From Chrysopilus asiliformis (taxonomy: Eukaryota > Arthropoda > Insecta > Diptera > Rhagionidae): a DNA stretch of 64,000 nucleotides. Of this stretch, positions 1 to 11,782 are shown one piece after another; positions within the stretch are counted from its first letter, which is position 1, and every line of letters starts with the position of its first letter. Made by a program: the position numbers and the translations under genes. The notes under the pieces were generated by a model. It worked only from the letters and a program-made list of their open reading frames with translations, was not told where the DNA came from and made no database searches. The DNA lies in NCBI GenBank assembly GCA_964034945.1, contig OZ035961.1:1963501-2027500 (forward strand). Direction: 5' to 3'.

Positions 1-360
1 TTCCTGCTGCGTTTTTATAAAAAATGTAAAAAATCATCAAGACTCAAACAAAAATTGATAAAAGAACAAGGGAAATGTGAAATAAACGTCAAAAAAACAA
101 AAAATACGTAAGAAAAAAATGATTCAACTTTCCCGCCAAGCCGTTATTCAACTTACCCGCAATCCACTTTTTTGATATTTTCTCTTAGAAAAATCACAAA
201 AACAATAAATTTGACTGTCCCACGAGGTTTTTTTTTATTCTAGAGGTGTTGCACAACACTTTTAATACAAAAAATTTCCAGATTGACAAAAATTTGTATG
301 AGAAATTTTGCAATAATTCAACATGCCCGGTAATTCAACATGCCCGCTCCTACCCTAATA
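1..360. repeat. TE-terminus-like repeat with iterated TTCAAC..CCCG motifs
   Basis: No gene. A short motif of the form ATTCAAC(T/A)T(A/G)CCCG recurs at about 122-170 and twice at about 317-350, ending in CTCCTACCCTA. Motif iteration close to a C-rich terminus resembles the subterminal region of a DNA transposon whose other end is not visible here. Family not recognised. Confidence 0.3.
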
Positions 361-454
361 ATCAAATGAGGCATTCATGGTCCGTCCGATGTTCATGGGT
401 CCGTCCGATGTGTTTCTGATCTTCTGATCGTCGTCCGTTTTGCCGTCTGAACTA

Positions 455-575
455 GGGATGTCAAATTTTTGAAAAAACCGGTTTTCGGTTCAACCGGTTT
501 TTAAGACTTCGGTTTAAACCGGGCCGGTTTAACCGGGTCCAAAAAGCCGGTTATTAAAACACCGAAAAACCGTTT
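455..575. repeat. CCGG-rich iterated motif, hAT-like subterminal block
   Basis: Begins near TAGGGATGTC and carries many copies of AACCGGTTT / ACCGGTT in both orientations. Such blocks occur just inside the ends of some hAT-type elements. No partner end or target duplication was found, so this is a fragment at best. Confidence 0.3.
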
Positions 576-1084
576 TGTTCAAATTGGGTAGGTTAGGTCT
601 TAGACGCAACAAATACACTATAATACAAACAAAAGACGTGAAGTGCCATATAATCCATTAAGAGGCCATAAATGGCACAATAATATAATATTGTATTTGG
701 TTTAGAGTGCCTAAAAAGAAGTGTTTCTAACAAATCAGTTGCACGAAAAAAATAAGAAATTCCAATTAGAAAAACTTTCTAATCAGAATCGAATTGTTTA
801 CCTTTTCTTGCAGAGTTTATTTGTAGCAGAGAGTGGTGATATGAAGGTTGATAGGAAGGAAAGCTAAGCCCCAGAACTTCCAGCGTGCCACCATGCCTTT
901 CCTTCCATCACAACATCGAAAATAGAGATCCAACTCGTCACTCTGGATGTTACAAATATGATATTGGAGGTACCCGTTATAACTACCGTTACTTTTCCAA
1001 AAGTTGATAGAAAACTACAGTTTTTGTCAAATTTATTAACAAAAAAGTTCAAGTCACTAGGTCAACGCGTTCTCGAGTTATTTA

Positions 1085-1215
1085 AGATCCGGAGAACGGA
1101 CAGTCCGACAGGCAGATGAAATGGATTTCGCACTGATCAGAAAGTTTCTATCTGCCCCCATTCTCGAGTCGGTATCAGTCATGAATACAATACTTTCCCT
1201 CTAAAGAAAGTAAAA
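1085..1215 (-). repeat. Fragment of interspersed repeat family R
   Basis: The right edge reads ATGAATACAATACTTT then AGAAAGTAAAAA, matching the end of the long repeat at 6090-6875, and a GGACAGTCCGACAGGCAG tract matches its CTGT-type tract. Only about 130 bp is preserved. Confidence 0.45.
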
Positions 1216-1664
1216 AGAACGTGTGTGGCCTACGTGGCTAAATTTTCGATTTATTGTTGCCGCTAAAGTTTCACTTCCCAGTTACTGAATCATGCAACTA
1301 AACATTTATATTGTGCAATATCTGACTCTCAATTTAATTACCAAACACTTTCTTTTTCAAAAATATTTTAGAAAGCTAAAACGCAACAAAATTATTTTAT
1401 GCTTTTGAGTGTATCTAGAAAGTACATATGTTTAAAAAACTTGTTTTTACGCATATTTTTTCAATTTTTGTTATTAATTTTTGTAATGTGTTTTTTCTGG
1501 AAAATGATTATGACGTTATTCTTACAGAACCTTCTTTTCCGAATTTTAAAAATTTGCTTCAGGATAAAAAACCTCGAAAACTCCTAGTAATAATTTTTTT
1601 TCTTCACAGCATCGTCCGATCAGAATTTAAAAAATTAGAATATTAAAATTCCCGACGAATTGTA

Positions 1665-2030
1665 CAGCCATGTTCAAAAGTGTTAGGCACCCCCATTTTT
1701 TATAAAGAAATCATAGATTTTGATAGAGGATTTGTGGAGTATTTTGAAGAAAAATATCCGGAAACACAAAAATAACATCAGAAGATACCCTGAAAAGGGC
1801 TATTCAGGAGGAATGGGATTTTATAAGTGACGACACGAAAATAGGCTTGTAGCGACAATGCCGAAAAGACTCGCTGCTGTAATAAGGGCTAGGGGTGGGC
1901 CCACCTAATATTAGTCAGATAAATAATTTTTGATATTCTTAAAATCACATTGTTTCACTATCATATTATATACACGTAAACAGGAAAAAATTGATTTTGA
2001 AATGGTGCCTAACACTTTTGAACATGGCTG
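1665..2030. mobile_element. Tc1/mariner-type MITE, 366 bp, TA duplication
   Basis: Terminal inverted repeats of about 29 bp begin CAGCCATGTTCAAAAGTG and are mirrored at the right end (CTTTTGAACATGGCTG). Both ends abut TA (1663-1664 and 2031-2032), the duplication made by Tc1/mariner/pogo transposases. No transposase coding capacity remains; the ORFs here are noise. Confidence 0.85.
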
Positions 2031-2032
2031 TA

Positions 2033-3600
2033 TATGTGAGCAAAATTTCAAGTCAATCGGATGCGTGAAAGTGGGTCACATCACAACAAGGCTAAAGTAT
2101 TCGAAACATACCAACCCCAGAGTGAAGCTAATAAAAGTGTTTAAAAAGGGCATTTGTTTTCATTAAATAATTTTATTTAGAATTAAAATAAACAAACATA
2201 AGTATTCATCTGTACAACACTGATTAATGCGATCATTTTTTTTTTCGTTTTTCATCATATACATTAAATTTTAACAAATATCAAAACAGGTATACATGAT
2301 TTTCTTTAGTTTTGTTAATTAGCTGTCATCGTTATTTTTTGTCCATAATTTTTGCTAAACTTTTATTGATCTGATATGGTTAATGAACCTAATTCTGTTT
2401 TTCGATATCGTAACTTACGTATATACAGCTATTTTGAAGCAATCAATTTATAAACTTTCCATTAAAAACGTCCTGCTGCTATTAGATATAGACTTTTCAA
2501 TACGGGGAAATTATCAAATTTGCAGCGCAGCGAAATATCTATATTATAATTGAAAAATAGTTTTACCTTTTAATTCTAGTGTCTTTATCGCAATTGTAAA
2601 GCGTCTTTATTCGGCATTTAAAATTAATTGTTTTATTTTCTCATCAAAGTAGTAGCGAATGCTATTTGCTTGACATTCAATTACGTTACGTTAAAAGTTA
2701 CGAGCGTCGATCGAATTCAGTATTAGTATTTACTTTTTTTTTATTTGCCACAAATAATTTTAAAGTAAAACAATATAACGATTGATTTTTGTTTTCTCTT
2801 TTATATATATAGATTTATCTTTTTTCCTAATGACAGTAACAATCGTTGGTTTCTTTTTTTTTGGAAATTTTATTGTTAGATAAACATAAAATGGGTAGTG
2901 TTTTTTAATTTTCTTTATTCAATCCATTTGAACAAAGTCAAAAGTTTTTCATTTCTTAAAGTTTTGTTTATTCTTTCTTTCACTGTTTCTTTTTTTTATA
3001 AATAGTTTTCATATATTGAATTATTAACAGCTTTTCTACCTAAGCAGTGAATTAATACTAAACGTTTATGTTTTAATATATATATTTATAATTTTATGTA
3101 CCTATATATTCTCTCATCTTTCGCTTGTCTTTGTACAAATGAGAACAAGAATATCACAAACCTGAATTTGCCTTTAGCATCATTATATATATATATTTTA
3201 TGAGGAAAAGAAATTTTGTAAAGTAATTCTACCATATATGTGAGAAAAGTAAAGAAAACATAATAATAAATTTGTTTTAGTGCTAAAGTTTTATGCTGCT
3301 ATCATGATTGATTTTTCTTGTAAACTTTCATTTCTCTCGTTCACGAAAATTCATAAATTTATTATCATTTTTGTTTATTAATTTGTAATCTTGATTATTT
3401 CAAAATTTAAGTGTATTATTTAATATTAGCAAAAAATATATGTGTTTTGTTTTTCTTGTGTTTTTATACTTATTAAAATTGCGTAAATCTTCCGTTTTGT
3501 TCTGGAAAAAAAACCGTAAATTTGTTACAGTTTAAATCGAAATGAATAAAGTAACAATCAATATAAAAACGTAATATTATACACAGTTACAGACAGTAAA
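2033..3600. other. AT-rich 3' flank of trabid, no gene seen
   Basis: Very AT-rich, with homopolymer runs and no convincing ORF. 2040-2080 carries AAATTTCAAGTCAATCGG, a motif shared with other repeats in the window. TTTATT (minus-strand AATAAA) occurs near 3357 and 3374, so the trabid 3' UTR may end in this stretch; the exact site cannot be chosen. Confidence 0.5.
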
Positions 3601-6600
3601 TTATTCCTCGTCTGTATCACCATCGCTTGAATAGCCAGTTAATTGCGGACGTCGTGAAAATGGGGCAGATATCACTTGTCTGAAAATACAAATCGTTCAT
3701 AGTTACATTTCGAAATGGAAAAGTCAGGGAAAAAATTATTTACGCGATCCGGCGATAATGATTAAGCCATTCCTCAAGCATTTGGGCAACTAATAGTGGA
3801 CGTTTACGAAGCTTTTGTTGAGCAACTAAAATTCCACCTTCCGTCATGCACACGTCAAGCCATTGGCGCATAATTGTCTCCTCGCGTCCCATCTACAAGG
3901 GATACAAAAGTAAAGTCAAAAATTTTGCTTGCAAACCTTTTTTTTCTATAAAAATCATTTGATTTGCAGTTAATTTAAAAAAAAAAAAGATTAGATAATA
4001 ATAACCTCAGCTTGTGTAAGGAAATGAATTGGTAGTAGCTTAGATTCACAGTCCATTAGTGGTAAAAATGTAACATCTTCGGCGTCATCACGACTTGCTT
4101 CAATTCTAGAATATGGTTCTGTTGGTACAAGTGCACTAAAGTGACCACGTGTATAGCCTAAAGCGATAGGGGATTTGATACAAAAGCTCTGTTCCCAGAA
4201 AAAAGGTAAATAAAGGCCTGTAATACAAATGGATTGTCATTGAGTGAAAATCTTTTATTAAAAAATGGTCACCTTCAAAACGCGCATATCCAATATCTTC
4301 GCCACGAAAACTCTTAACATACTTAACACCATAAACTATAATTGGCCTACGAAGAATATGTGATAGTGCGAATATATGAAGTTGCTCCAAGGATGAGCCA
4401 GGCTGGCTTGCCAATGATAACAGGGTTCCCCAATCCTCTTCCCATTGCGTCTCCTCAAGTGTAAAGTGTAAAAGTGCGGCCTGTATCATTTCGTATTCTT
4501 TCCATCTTGGATAAAATCTAAAGAAATTAAATAGGAATTACGTAAGCTCGTTTTTTTTTTAAAATAAACTTTTCAAATTCGACATTACATATGACCACAT
4601 TGATGAAGGCTATCGGCTAATGCCCTACGAAGCATATTATCACGATCGAAGACTCCCCAAGTTGCCTGCATGGCCGAATCTAGGAGACAATCACCAGCAC
4701 TACGATTCCAAAGTACCATTAATCGTGAGCCGAGACGAGCAGTTATCTCCAATGACCAGTTAAGAGCTGGCGGTGGATTCTCCAGCTGCTTCTGTGCATC
4801 ACGATCGAGCAGCTCGTCGTAGAGTTGCTCCTGTATAGGAATTGGAAGTTCTTCGATCTCAGCCGGCAATGCGAATGTGGCGTGCTCGTGCACGTAGTGG
4901 CAGCTAAAAGGCGCTTTCCTTATTCTCAGCGAATTGGCGAAATGCCGCCTGATGTCCGACGCTAGATCCGGCGCGACATATGATGGTACTCGCTTAATGC
5001 CTGGACCCGAACCGGATATTTGTGCGAGCAGCATCGGTAGCATTTCTTCGCGATGAAACCGAATCGCCAGATGTATTAGCGTGTGACCAACATCGAAGGC
5101 TGAATTCCTATTTAAAATTGCAATTTCGTTGCTAGTGAGAGCACGACCAGGATTTCCACCGCATGATAAGTAAGCTTCAACGGCGCTGTAATTGTTTTCA
5201 ACCACACCTGTAAGAAAATTGCATGGGCAAAAATTTTTTTTAAATAAAAAAAAATTCATACCTAAGCAAGCATTTAACCATTGGCAATCGACCTGACGCC
5301 TCAATTGTCTTTGCCGTCTTTCCTGGCGCTCTTGGGAATCACAGTTATTTATAGAGTCGGCTGAGCCTGAACAAGGAAAAAAAATCAATAAATATTCCTG
5401 TTGGTTTTTAAATCGAAACAAAATATTGAAGATTTGTTTTTTGAGTAATTTAAAGTCGTCGATACCTGGCAGTGGTTTGGCTGGTTCAATCCTAGTTTTT
5501 ATGATATGGCATATACCCAAAAATATTTTTATACAGTAGATTCCCGGGTTACATGAACTTATATAGCATATTGAATTAATATAAATGGAACTTTCATATA
5601 AACTGGTTTAAAAATACAAGAGCGGAATGCCATAAGGTAGGTGATGGTATTTTTTAAATATCGATTTTGCAAACCTCGGTAGTGAGAGTTTTTCAAGTTT
5701 CGATCATGAAACAATTACAATATTGTGATACTTTTGTATCTTCCAATTTTAATTTTAATGATTTCATGATTAATTTTAATTTTAATGGCTTATGAAAGCC
5801 CAAAAATTGCCAAGTATTATCGCCATCAAGTCTCACAATATCTGGTTTTTTGATATTTTGCTAATTGAATATTTGGTGTTCATATAATTGAGTAGTTCTT
5901 ATAATGCGATGTTCATATAATCGCGAAATAATAGTGTTATTTTTAACCACTGCCAAATTCGGAACTAGCAATCCCGAATCACAAAAAAAAATATCAGTTG
6001 TGGTCAACACAAAACTTTCTTCTACAAAATCTACGACCCTGCGCAATTTACGCTAGAGCCCTGTCGCGTTGTCAACCTAAGACGACCTCCCAAAAAACTC
6101 TTGGTTTATTCAAAAATATCACAAACGTACAAAATTTGAGATAACTTGAGAACTGTAAAAGATATCAATTTACGGTAAATGGCAAAAATGTAGAAAATGT
6201 TAACGTCTTTAATTATTCTTTTAACTGATTTGTCGAAAAACCGTTAGTTTGCAAATTATTCGCAAAAATATGATTTTTACATATTAATAAAAATATCTCA
6301 ATAACTGTAAAAGATAACGGATAACGGTAAGAAACAAAATTGTGCAGAATGCCATTCTCATTAATTCACTTCATACATTCAGTCAGCAAAAACCCGTTAG
6401 TTTTCGAGATAACTGTTTTTTGGAAATAACGGTTTATCTCGATAACAGGTTGAGATATCGAGTTATAGCTAAAGACAAAAGTGTGGGAAATTTTATTTTC
6501 TCCAAGTTTTGTCATACTTAAGGCTACTAAAAAACGCGTAGTTTGGGAGTAAATCGAGAAAAACGAAATTGCGATTTTTGAAAAACCGCCATTTTGGATA

Positions 6601-8437
6601 CTTCCGGTTAACGGATTTCCACCAAAAGTTGATAGGATCGTCCCATTTCAGGACCCAACATGCCTATAAAATTTCATGGCGCTAGCTCTATTAGTTTTTG
6701 AGAAATCTTGTACACAGACTGACAGACGGACAGACTGACAGACAGAACGACATTTTTTTAATATGACTCCAATCGACTCAGGAGTGATCGGGAAATGTTT
6801 TTTAGGCAAAATTAAGAGGTCGAAATTTTTACATGAATACAATACTTTATTATACTCCGTAGAAGAAAGTAAAAATTCTCTAATATCAAATACACTAATT
6901 TGAGAGTCTGCCTATGTTATTGAAATTAAACTGAATCCAACACACAATGCTTAAGGTCGCTTTTCTACAATACACAGAGTAGTTATTATACAAAGGTTCA
7001 AATATTTTTGTCTCTAAAATATTAGGTTCCAATGATGGAGGCTGTTTAGGTTAGTGAGGGACCCCCCACTTCCTCGTCTTGCCTGTTATTTTGACAGTTT
7101 CGTTCATGGCCTGGCGCCTGGATCGGCTAATCTAAACAGGCACATGGAGATTTTATATTGGGCTTGTGGTGAACGAACTCACACTCACTAGCGATGGACT
7201 AGTCGCTGGCGGTGCGGGGAGTAAGACGACAAAAAAGCAACAAACGTCAATTCCATTGTGTCCATCATTCATCTTATTGCATACTCCCTGCACCGCCAGC
7301 GTCTAGTTTCTCGCTAGTGATTGTGAATTCGTTCGTTATAAGCCCAATGTAAAATCTCCATCATTGGAACCCAATGTTGTAGAGAGGAAAAATGTTGAAC
7401 CTCTGTATAATAACTACTCTGTCTACAATACATCAAAAATATCCTCTGTAATGCTATTTGCTCAGAAATGTTCTAAAACAAACCATTTCTATCCATCAAA
7501 AACATACCTAGCTGATATCTATTAGAGCTATTTCGTTTATTGTTAAAATTGTTGTTCGAAGTTGCATTGTTCAACATACTGCTATTGTCTTCGATATTGT
7601 CTTTATCAGACATTTGAATTATGCTACTATTAATGACCCTCTCGATTTCGGCATTGCGGCGCTGTCCGCACATGGAACATTTAAGGCTTTTTGGCCAATT
7701 CTCATAAGTACAAATCTACAATCATAAATGACAAATTTAATGTAAATTTTTAAATACCAGTAGATATTGTGGAGTTGCTTACGTTGCAGGCCCATTTATT
7801 TCCATAGCTACGGCCCTCACTAGGACTTAGTCGACTGGCGATAGCACCACTTAATTGTTTTGAACTGGCGAGATTAGCCACTGAATTAACTGGGCTAATG
7901 CGTGCCGATGGTGCAACTAGCTTACTAGGTGATATAGTATTGCTACTAGCAAGTAAATCTGTGTCCGAACCATGACTCGATATGCTCAGGCCCTTCAATT
8001 TCCCTGGCAGGCAGGAATCTGTTGCGGGCGTCGATCGTAAATTGTCATCGAAGGCGGACCTTCTTGTATTGCACTGAACACAATGGGTTGTGCGTGGCCA
8101 ATTCAAGTACGTGCAACCCGGGCATGGCCACTTTGCGTTACTGCTGTCCTGACCCGAGGGGCCGCATGCATTCAGATTTGATTGTGACAAACTCAGGCTC
8201 GATGCTTCTATTAGATTCTTGGTATCGTTCAGGGGCTGTGGTGGACTCAATCTAGTTGGAAGAGATTCATTTTGAGAAGGGGAGATTTGGGAAGCTGTCC
8301 GATACTTACCTGAATATATCCTCGTTTAGTAGCGGTTTGAGACCTTTACACATGGTGCATTTCAGTGACGACGGATAGTTCTCGTAGGTACAATATTCAC
8401 AGACCCACTTTTGGCTTTGACAACCTAAATCACTCAT
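3601..8437 (-). CDS. trbd: Ubiquitin thioesterase trabid (ZRANB1 orthologue), nine coding exons
   Basis: OTU-family deubiquitinase that in its family cleaves K29/K33/K63-linked ubiquitin chains and acts in Wnt and immune signalling. Exons (minus, 5' to 3'): 8310-8437, 7783-8251, 7508-7715, 5262-5366, 4589-5207, 4273-4517, 4006-4217, 3744-3892, 3601-3679. All junction phases match and give 737 residues; human is 708. Three NZF zinc fingers: Cys 13/16/27/30, Cys 86/89/100/103 and Cys 198/201/212/215, the third split by an intron. The ankyrin-like ubiquitin-binding part is around 290-370. The OTU catalytic Cys is about residue 477 in GDCLLDSAMQATWG; the catalytic His is about residue 617 in YTRGHFSAL. 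The start has a good insect context (CAACAAAAATG) just upstream of NZF1. The protein ends in an acidic SDGDTDEE tail. The 2.1-kb intron 5367-7507 holds two repeats. Family call is secure; the symbol follows Drosophila. Confidence 0.95.
5529..5940. repeat. Degenerate pogo-type remnant in trabid intron
   Basis: TACAGTAGATTCCCGGG at the left resembles the TA-CAGTAGAATCCCG terminus of the pogo-type MITE at 46633. Several diverged (A/T)GTTCATATAA units follow, but no right terminus is recognisable. Confidence 0.3.
6090..6875 (-). repeat. Interspersed repeat family R in trabid intron
   Basis: Read on minus it starts TTTTTACTTTCTTC, passes AAAGTATTGTATTCATG, a GTCTGTCAGTCTGT tract, a segment with ACTAATAGAGCTAG and an AAATGGCGGTTTTT block, then several diverged ATCTC..TAACTG units. 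The same order is seen on plus at 50911-52480, so this is a dispersed family. No coding capacity. It provides the empty-site reference for the MITE at 50944. Confidence 0.7.
6974..7422. mobile_element. MULE-type foldback element, 449 bp, 9-bp target duplication
   Basis: Long inverted arms begin ACAGAGTAGTTATTATAC and end with the mirror ...TAACTACTCTGT. Exact 9-bp duplications CTACAATAC flank it (6965-6973 and 7423-7431). A 9-bp duplication with long arms fits Mutator-like elements. The arms include a GC-rich internal segment (GCTGGCGGTGC against GCACCGCCAGC). It lies within the large trabid intron and leaves all exons intact. Confidence 0.85.
7039..7142. mobile_element. Small nested insertion in the left arm of the foldback
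   Basis: Comparing the two arms, the left arm carries about 100 extra bases with ends CTGTTTAG.TTAG and CTAATCTAAACAG. ATGGAG is present on both sides of the extra segment, a possible 6-bp duplication. Family not recognised. Confidence 0.45.
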
Positions 8438-9733
8438 TTTTGTTGGAAACCACCTGTACGGGCGCCGGGGGGGTTTCAGACTCTTTAGCCTTGATGTTTT
8501 TACTTCTTTGCCAAGACTTCTTCGTCTTTGCCGCTCTGTGTTTGTAAACCTTCTGTTCCTATAACAAATTCACCTCAACTATTTGTATTTTCCTTTGTTA
8601 TCAGTACGGTTCCTATTATAACAATTGTAATTCTAACTGTTTCATAGTAAAACAATAGAAATTGTTGACCGGACGATGCAAAGCATTTCCAATCGGTAAT
8701 CGTTTTTTTATATATCAAGATTATTATTGCGAAAATTGCGCCCTCTTCTCTAAAACAACACCTCAGCGCACAAGTTTTCTGGTTTCTTCGTCTTTCTCCT
8801 TGTCCACTTGTTTTTCTTGCTGCCTCGCGAGACTTCCTTTGCTAATTCATCGAGGAAAAGTTTACTGCTGCATGTTTATGGGTAGAAATGCTGAATGAAA
8901 TCACATGGAGCTGTCTGAAGATCAATTTGTTGCCTGGCTCGAGATGGTTAGAATTGTTTTCCAAAAAAACTCTGCAAGAAAGAAGCCAAAGTCCCGTTAA
9001 AACTGGGTCAAATCGAGTACAATAGAAATTTTGTGCACAATATTTGCTAGCAGCAATTCTGTTTGTGGCCAACTCTAGCGCTCCGTTCGCGCCTCTTTGG
9101 CTTCGTAGTCAGGTCGAGAAATTGCGGCAAGCATTGGAAAGTCGTTTTCGTCGTTTTCGCGGATGTTTTCGGAAACCAAAAAGGTATATAGCCAAAAGTC
9201 ACGGTGGAAATCAGATGGGAACAAGCAAAAATCTACACACAAACAGACACAACACCTCCCTCCGCTTTCCCCGTTTCGAACGTTCTGTTGCCTAACACAG
9301 GAAAACTACTTACTTCTAGATTTTATTAACCAACAGAGTCCGCTCGAGTCTTTCTACCGTCGTACCGATTCTAGTTATTTCAGCTGGTGCACAGCAATCG
9401 CTTCATTGCAGAGCAGACGAGTGAAATTTTTCGATTTTCCACAGATTGAAGTCTAAAAAAACTTTGTGGGAAGAAAACTTCAAGACCGTGATTACACGTT
9501 CCGTTCGCGCTTTCGCTTTTTCGTTGTTTCTTCTTTTCCGGTCGCTTTTTTTGGTGGTCATTTTGAAAGTTTCATAGAATTTGTCTAATTTTAAAAGGTT
9601 TTTAGAATTTCTTTACGCGGTCTCATTCTACGCACAGTCTTCGCCAATTAAGCGCGTAAACTTGTTTCGTTATTTACAGAAATTAAATGTTTATGATATT
9701 TGGGGTAATTGGAATTGGTTTTTTCCCAAAAGT
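8438..9733. other. Upstream region of trabid, probable promoter and 5' UTR
   Basis: Less AT-rich than its surroundings and without an ORF that looks coding. On minus, GTACAG lies about 20 nt before the trabid ATG and could be the acceptor of a 5' UTR intron. No core promoter element could be assigned with confidence. Confidence 0.4.
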
Positions 9734-10150
9734 TTAGATTTTCTTTATTTTTATTAAATTTAAAGATGCAACTCCATATATTTGCTCATTATTCGTTTTT
9801 GGGTTGGAAGTAAGCCAGTTCCTTTTTATTCCAGGCTCTTCCATTTTGTTCCAAACGGATTTTTCGATTTTGATTAAGTTGAAGGATGCCAGCAGCAAAA
9901 GTGACAGGAAAAATAAGAATACTGACGTGTAAAACACATTGATAAAAGTGGCAACAGCGAGAATTTTACATTTTTTTTCACTGAAATTTTTGTCGATTTT
10001 TAGGGGATAATTATTAATGATTATTCGTTGAATTGCTTCCAAATCGTGTCTTTTTCCGTGAAACTGAGAAAACCAGCTGTTAAAAATGCTGCGCAACGAG
10101 AACAAATGGGTATTAAATATGAACAAAATTGGGATTATTGTTTGGAACAA
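9734..10150 (-). CDS. Unrecognised membrane-protein-like ORF, 138 aa
   Basis: I do not recognise this protein. A 138-codon frame without a stop is unusual in such AT-rich DNA. It has a hydrophobic N-terminus (about residues 5-20), a basic middle (HGKRHDLEAIQR) and a strong hydrophobic segment around residues 66-90 (FINVFYTSVFLFFLSLLLL). Two related segments, ASFNLIKIEKS and ASLNLIKIKKI, suggest a small internal duplication. AATAAA occurs on minus right at the stop codon. It sits between trabid and clarin on the same strand. It could equally be a chance frame or an exon of something larger. Confidence 0.28.
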   Translation of the reverse strand: MFQTIIPILFIFNTHLFSLRSIFNSWFSQFHGKRHDLEAIQRIIINNYPLKIDKNFSEKKCKILAVATFINVFYTSVFLFFLSLLLLASFNLIKIEKSVWNKMEEPGIKRNWLTSNPKTNNEQIYGVASLNLIKIKKI

Positions 10151-10348
10151 ATTTTGAGCAAGTTATTTCACAAGGCAAAGACATTATTTGTGATTGATGT
10201 GTCGTATTGCTATGCGTCGTATTGACAGTATTTAAGATCATCGTATTGGAGTCAGAGTAAAAGAATCACAATTTAAAATACTTATGAAAAACTAGAAAAA
10301 GCAATGCGCAACTAAGTCTTCTTATACATTCTTTGAAAATTTTAGTAC

Positions 10349-10354
10349 TTTATT
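10349..10354 (-). terminator. Probable clarin polyadenylation signal
   Basis: AATAAA on minus, about 85 nt past the clarin stop codon; a standard eukaryotic cleavage signal at a normal distance. Confidence 0.5.
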
Positions 10355-10438
10355 AAAACGAAGTGTATAAAAGTAGAATTTAAGAGCATTATATGGCTTA
10401 ATACGAAGGCTAAAAAAATAATTGAGAATTCTTAATTT

Positions 10439-11233
10439 CTAATACAGCATGATGGCTCCTTGCGATTTCTCTTCGCCCAGAGGCTCAATCCGCCGATGTT
10501 CGTTCTTTTCGCGTCGATATGCTATTACTAATATGATTATATTTATTATTACTACTAGAGTTGAGACCGCCAGGAAGTAGAAACTGAATCCTAAACTAGC
10601 CTGTCCGGTGCTATACCAATGATTCTTTCTATCCTCAACAGTCAAAACATTGTGCGACAAGTAGATCATGAATTGCACAATCCAGCAAATAAAGGCCAAA
10701 ATTTGCGAGATAGCCGATGCGCAGTTGGCAACGAAAAGCAACACCATCGTTCTATGTTTTTTCGAAGCGGAGGCAGCCTTCAGGACAGACGCAATGGCCC
10801 CAATTGCACTACTGAGGAGTCCAAATCCGGTCCCCAAAGCGCTTCCGAGCCACAGTAGGAAATTCATTGAATCTGGCTCAGTTTTCATGAAGAGTAAAAC
10901 TGCAAAAATGATAAAGTTCTTATCAAGAACCACAGCCCACTCGTAGATTTCACATGCTTACCGTCCACTGGATGAGATCGTACGCCGTAGGCAACATTTA
11001 GGTCTTTGATGCCCGAAAACAGCCCGTAATGGATTTCCCCCTTTGATTCCTGAAATTTGTTGTGATAATTACTGCTATTATTCCGCAATTTTCATAATTC
11101 TTACAGTTGAATTCCATCTTGCCGCCGAAGACCAAACCCAATATTCCGTGGTCAAACCAGCCAAAAGAAATCCCACCGCCAGACAACTTCCAAAGAATGT
11201 TGCAAATACATATCCCCTCGTCTTCAAACTCAT
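10439..11233 (-). CDS. clarin: Clarin-family four-TM membrane protein, three exons
   Basis: Clarins are small tetraspan-like membrane proteins; vertebrate CLRN1 is an Usher syndrome protein of hair cells. Exons on minus: 11105-11233, 10962-11049, 10439-10899, with introns of 55 and 62 nt. Joined phases are 0 then 1, giving 225 residues against 232 in human CLRN1. TM1 lies around residues 8-27 and is followed by the family-typical GLTTEYWVW (about 26-34). The first extracellular loop has KGEIHYGLFSG, equivalent to GEMQYGLFHG of CLRN1. Three further hydrophobic segments (LLWLGSALGTGFGLL, VLLFVANCASAISQILAF, FYFLAVSTLVVIINIIILVI) complete four TMs. The C-terminus GAIMLY resembles the family's short ...LMY tail. 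The ATG at 11233 is the first in frame and precedes TM1 closely. Confidence 0.88.
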
Positions 11234-11429
11234 TACACCGCCTTCAGTTAACTAAAATAATACTGTAAATCTTTTTGTCCTTGGAATATTTTTATCACAA
11301 TCAGCATTTGTTGTTCTTTGTTCTCGTTGAGAAAGATTGAAGCCAGAAACCCGTCATGGAAACATCATGCGATGTTGATATTCTTGGAATAGTCGAAGAA
11401 ATCTCAAGAATAGTCAAAGAACATTGGTT

Positions 11430-11782
11430 TTATGAAAGTTTCAGCTTGAAATCCGCCTTTTCTGTCTTGAATTGCGAATTTATTGTCATGGATTCTGCAG
11501 ACTTGTTGGAAAGTTTGTTCGCTGCGTTTAGTGACTAAATAAAAATCTATTAATTTCTGCGCATTCACTAAAAATGAACGTTCTAAAGTTAACTTGATTC
11601 CTTACTTTTATCGGTTTTGTTTTCTGTATCAATTTCCGAGTTCTTTCAACAAACTTCCGAAGTAACAAACGCCATTTTTTGTTTGAGATTTTGACAATTT
11701 GACGATCTCCAGTGTTGCCTAATGGAAACATGTTCGCCATTCGAAAATCCCGGTAATCAATTTCGCGCTGTATGCCCTCCAT
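11430..11782 (-). CDS. Unrecognised small basic protein, 93 aa, two exons
   Basis: I do not recognise the product. Exon 1 is 11606-11782 (59 codons), with donor GTAAGG. A 71-nt intron ends in a pyrimidine-rich ...TTTTTATTTAG acceptor, and exon 2 is 11430-11534 (34 codons plus stop). Both exons are open in the joined frame (phase 0). The protein is strongly basic (NKKWRLLLRKFVERTRK around residues 34-50) with no signal peptide or TM. It lies between clarin and RpS10 on the same strand. An opposite-strand ORF over 11356-11538 is treated as its shadow. An AATAAA within exon 2 leaves open that the transcript ends early. Confidence 0.5.

Noticed and set aside
5466..5520. Possible extra trabid exon coding ..IEPAKPLPG before the 5262-5366 exon
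   Set aside because: It would need a 15-nt microexon or a phase mismatch. Joining 7508 directly to 5366 is in phase and gives the continuous RYQLGSADS..
8022..8255. Plus-strand ORF over trabid exon 2
   Set aside because: Antisense shadow of the NZF2-coding exon.
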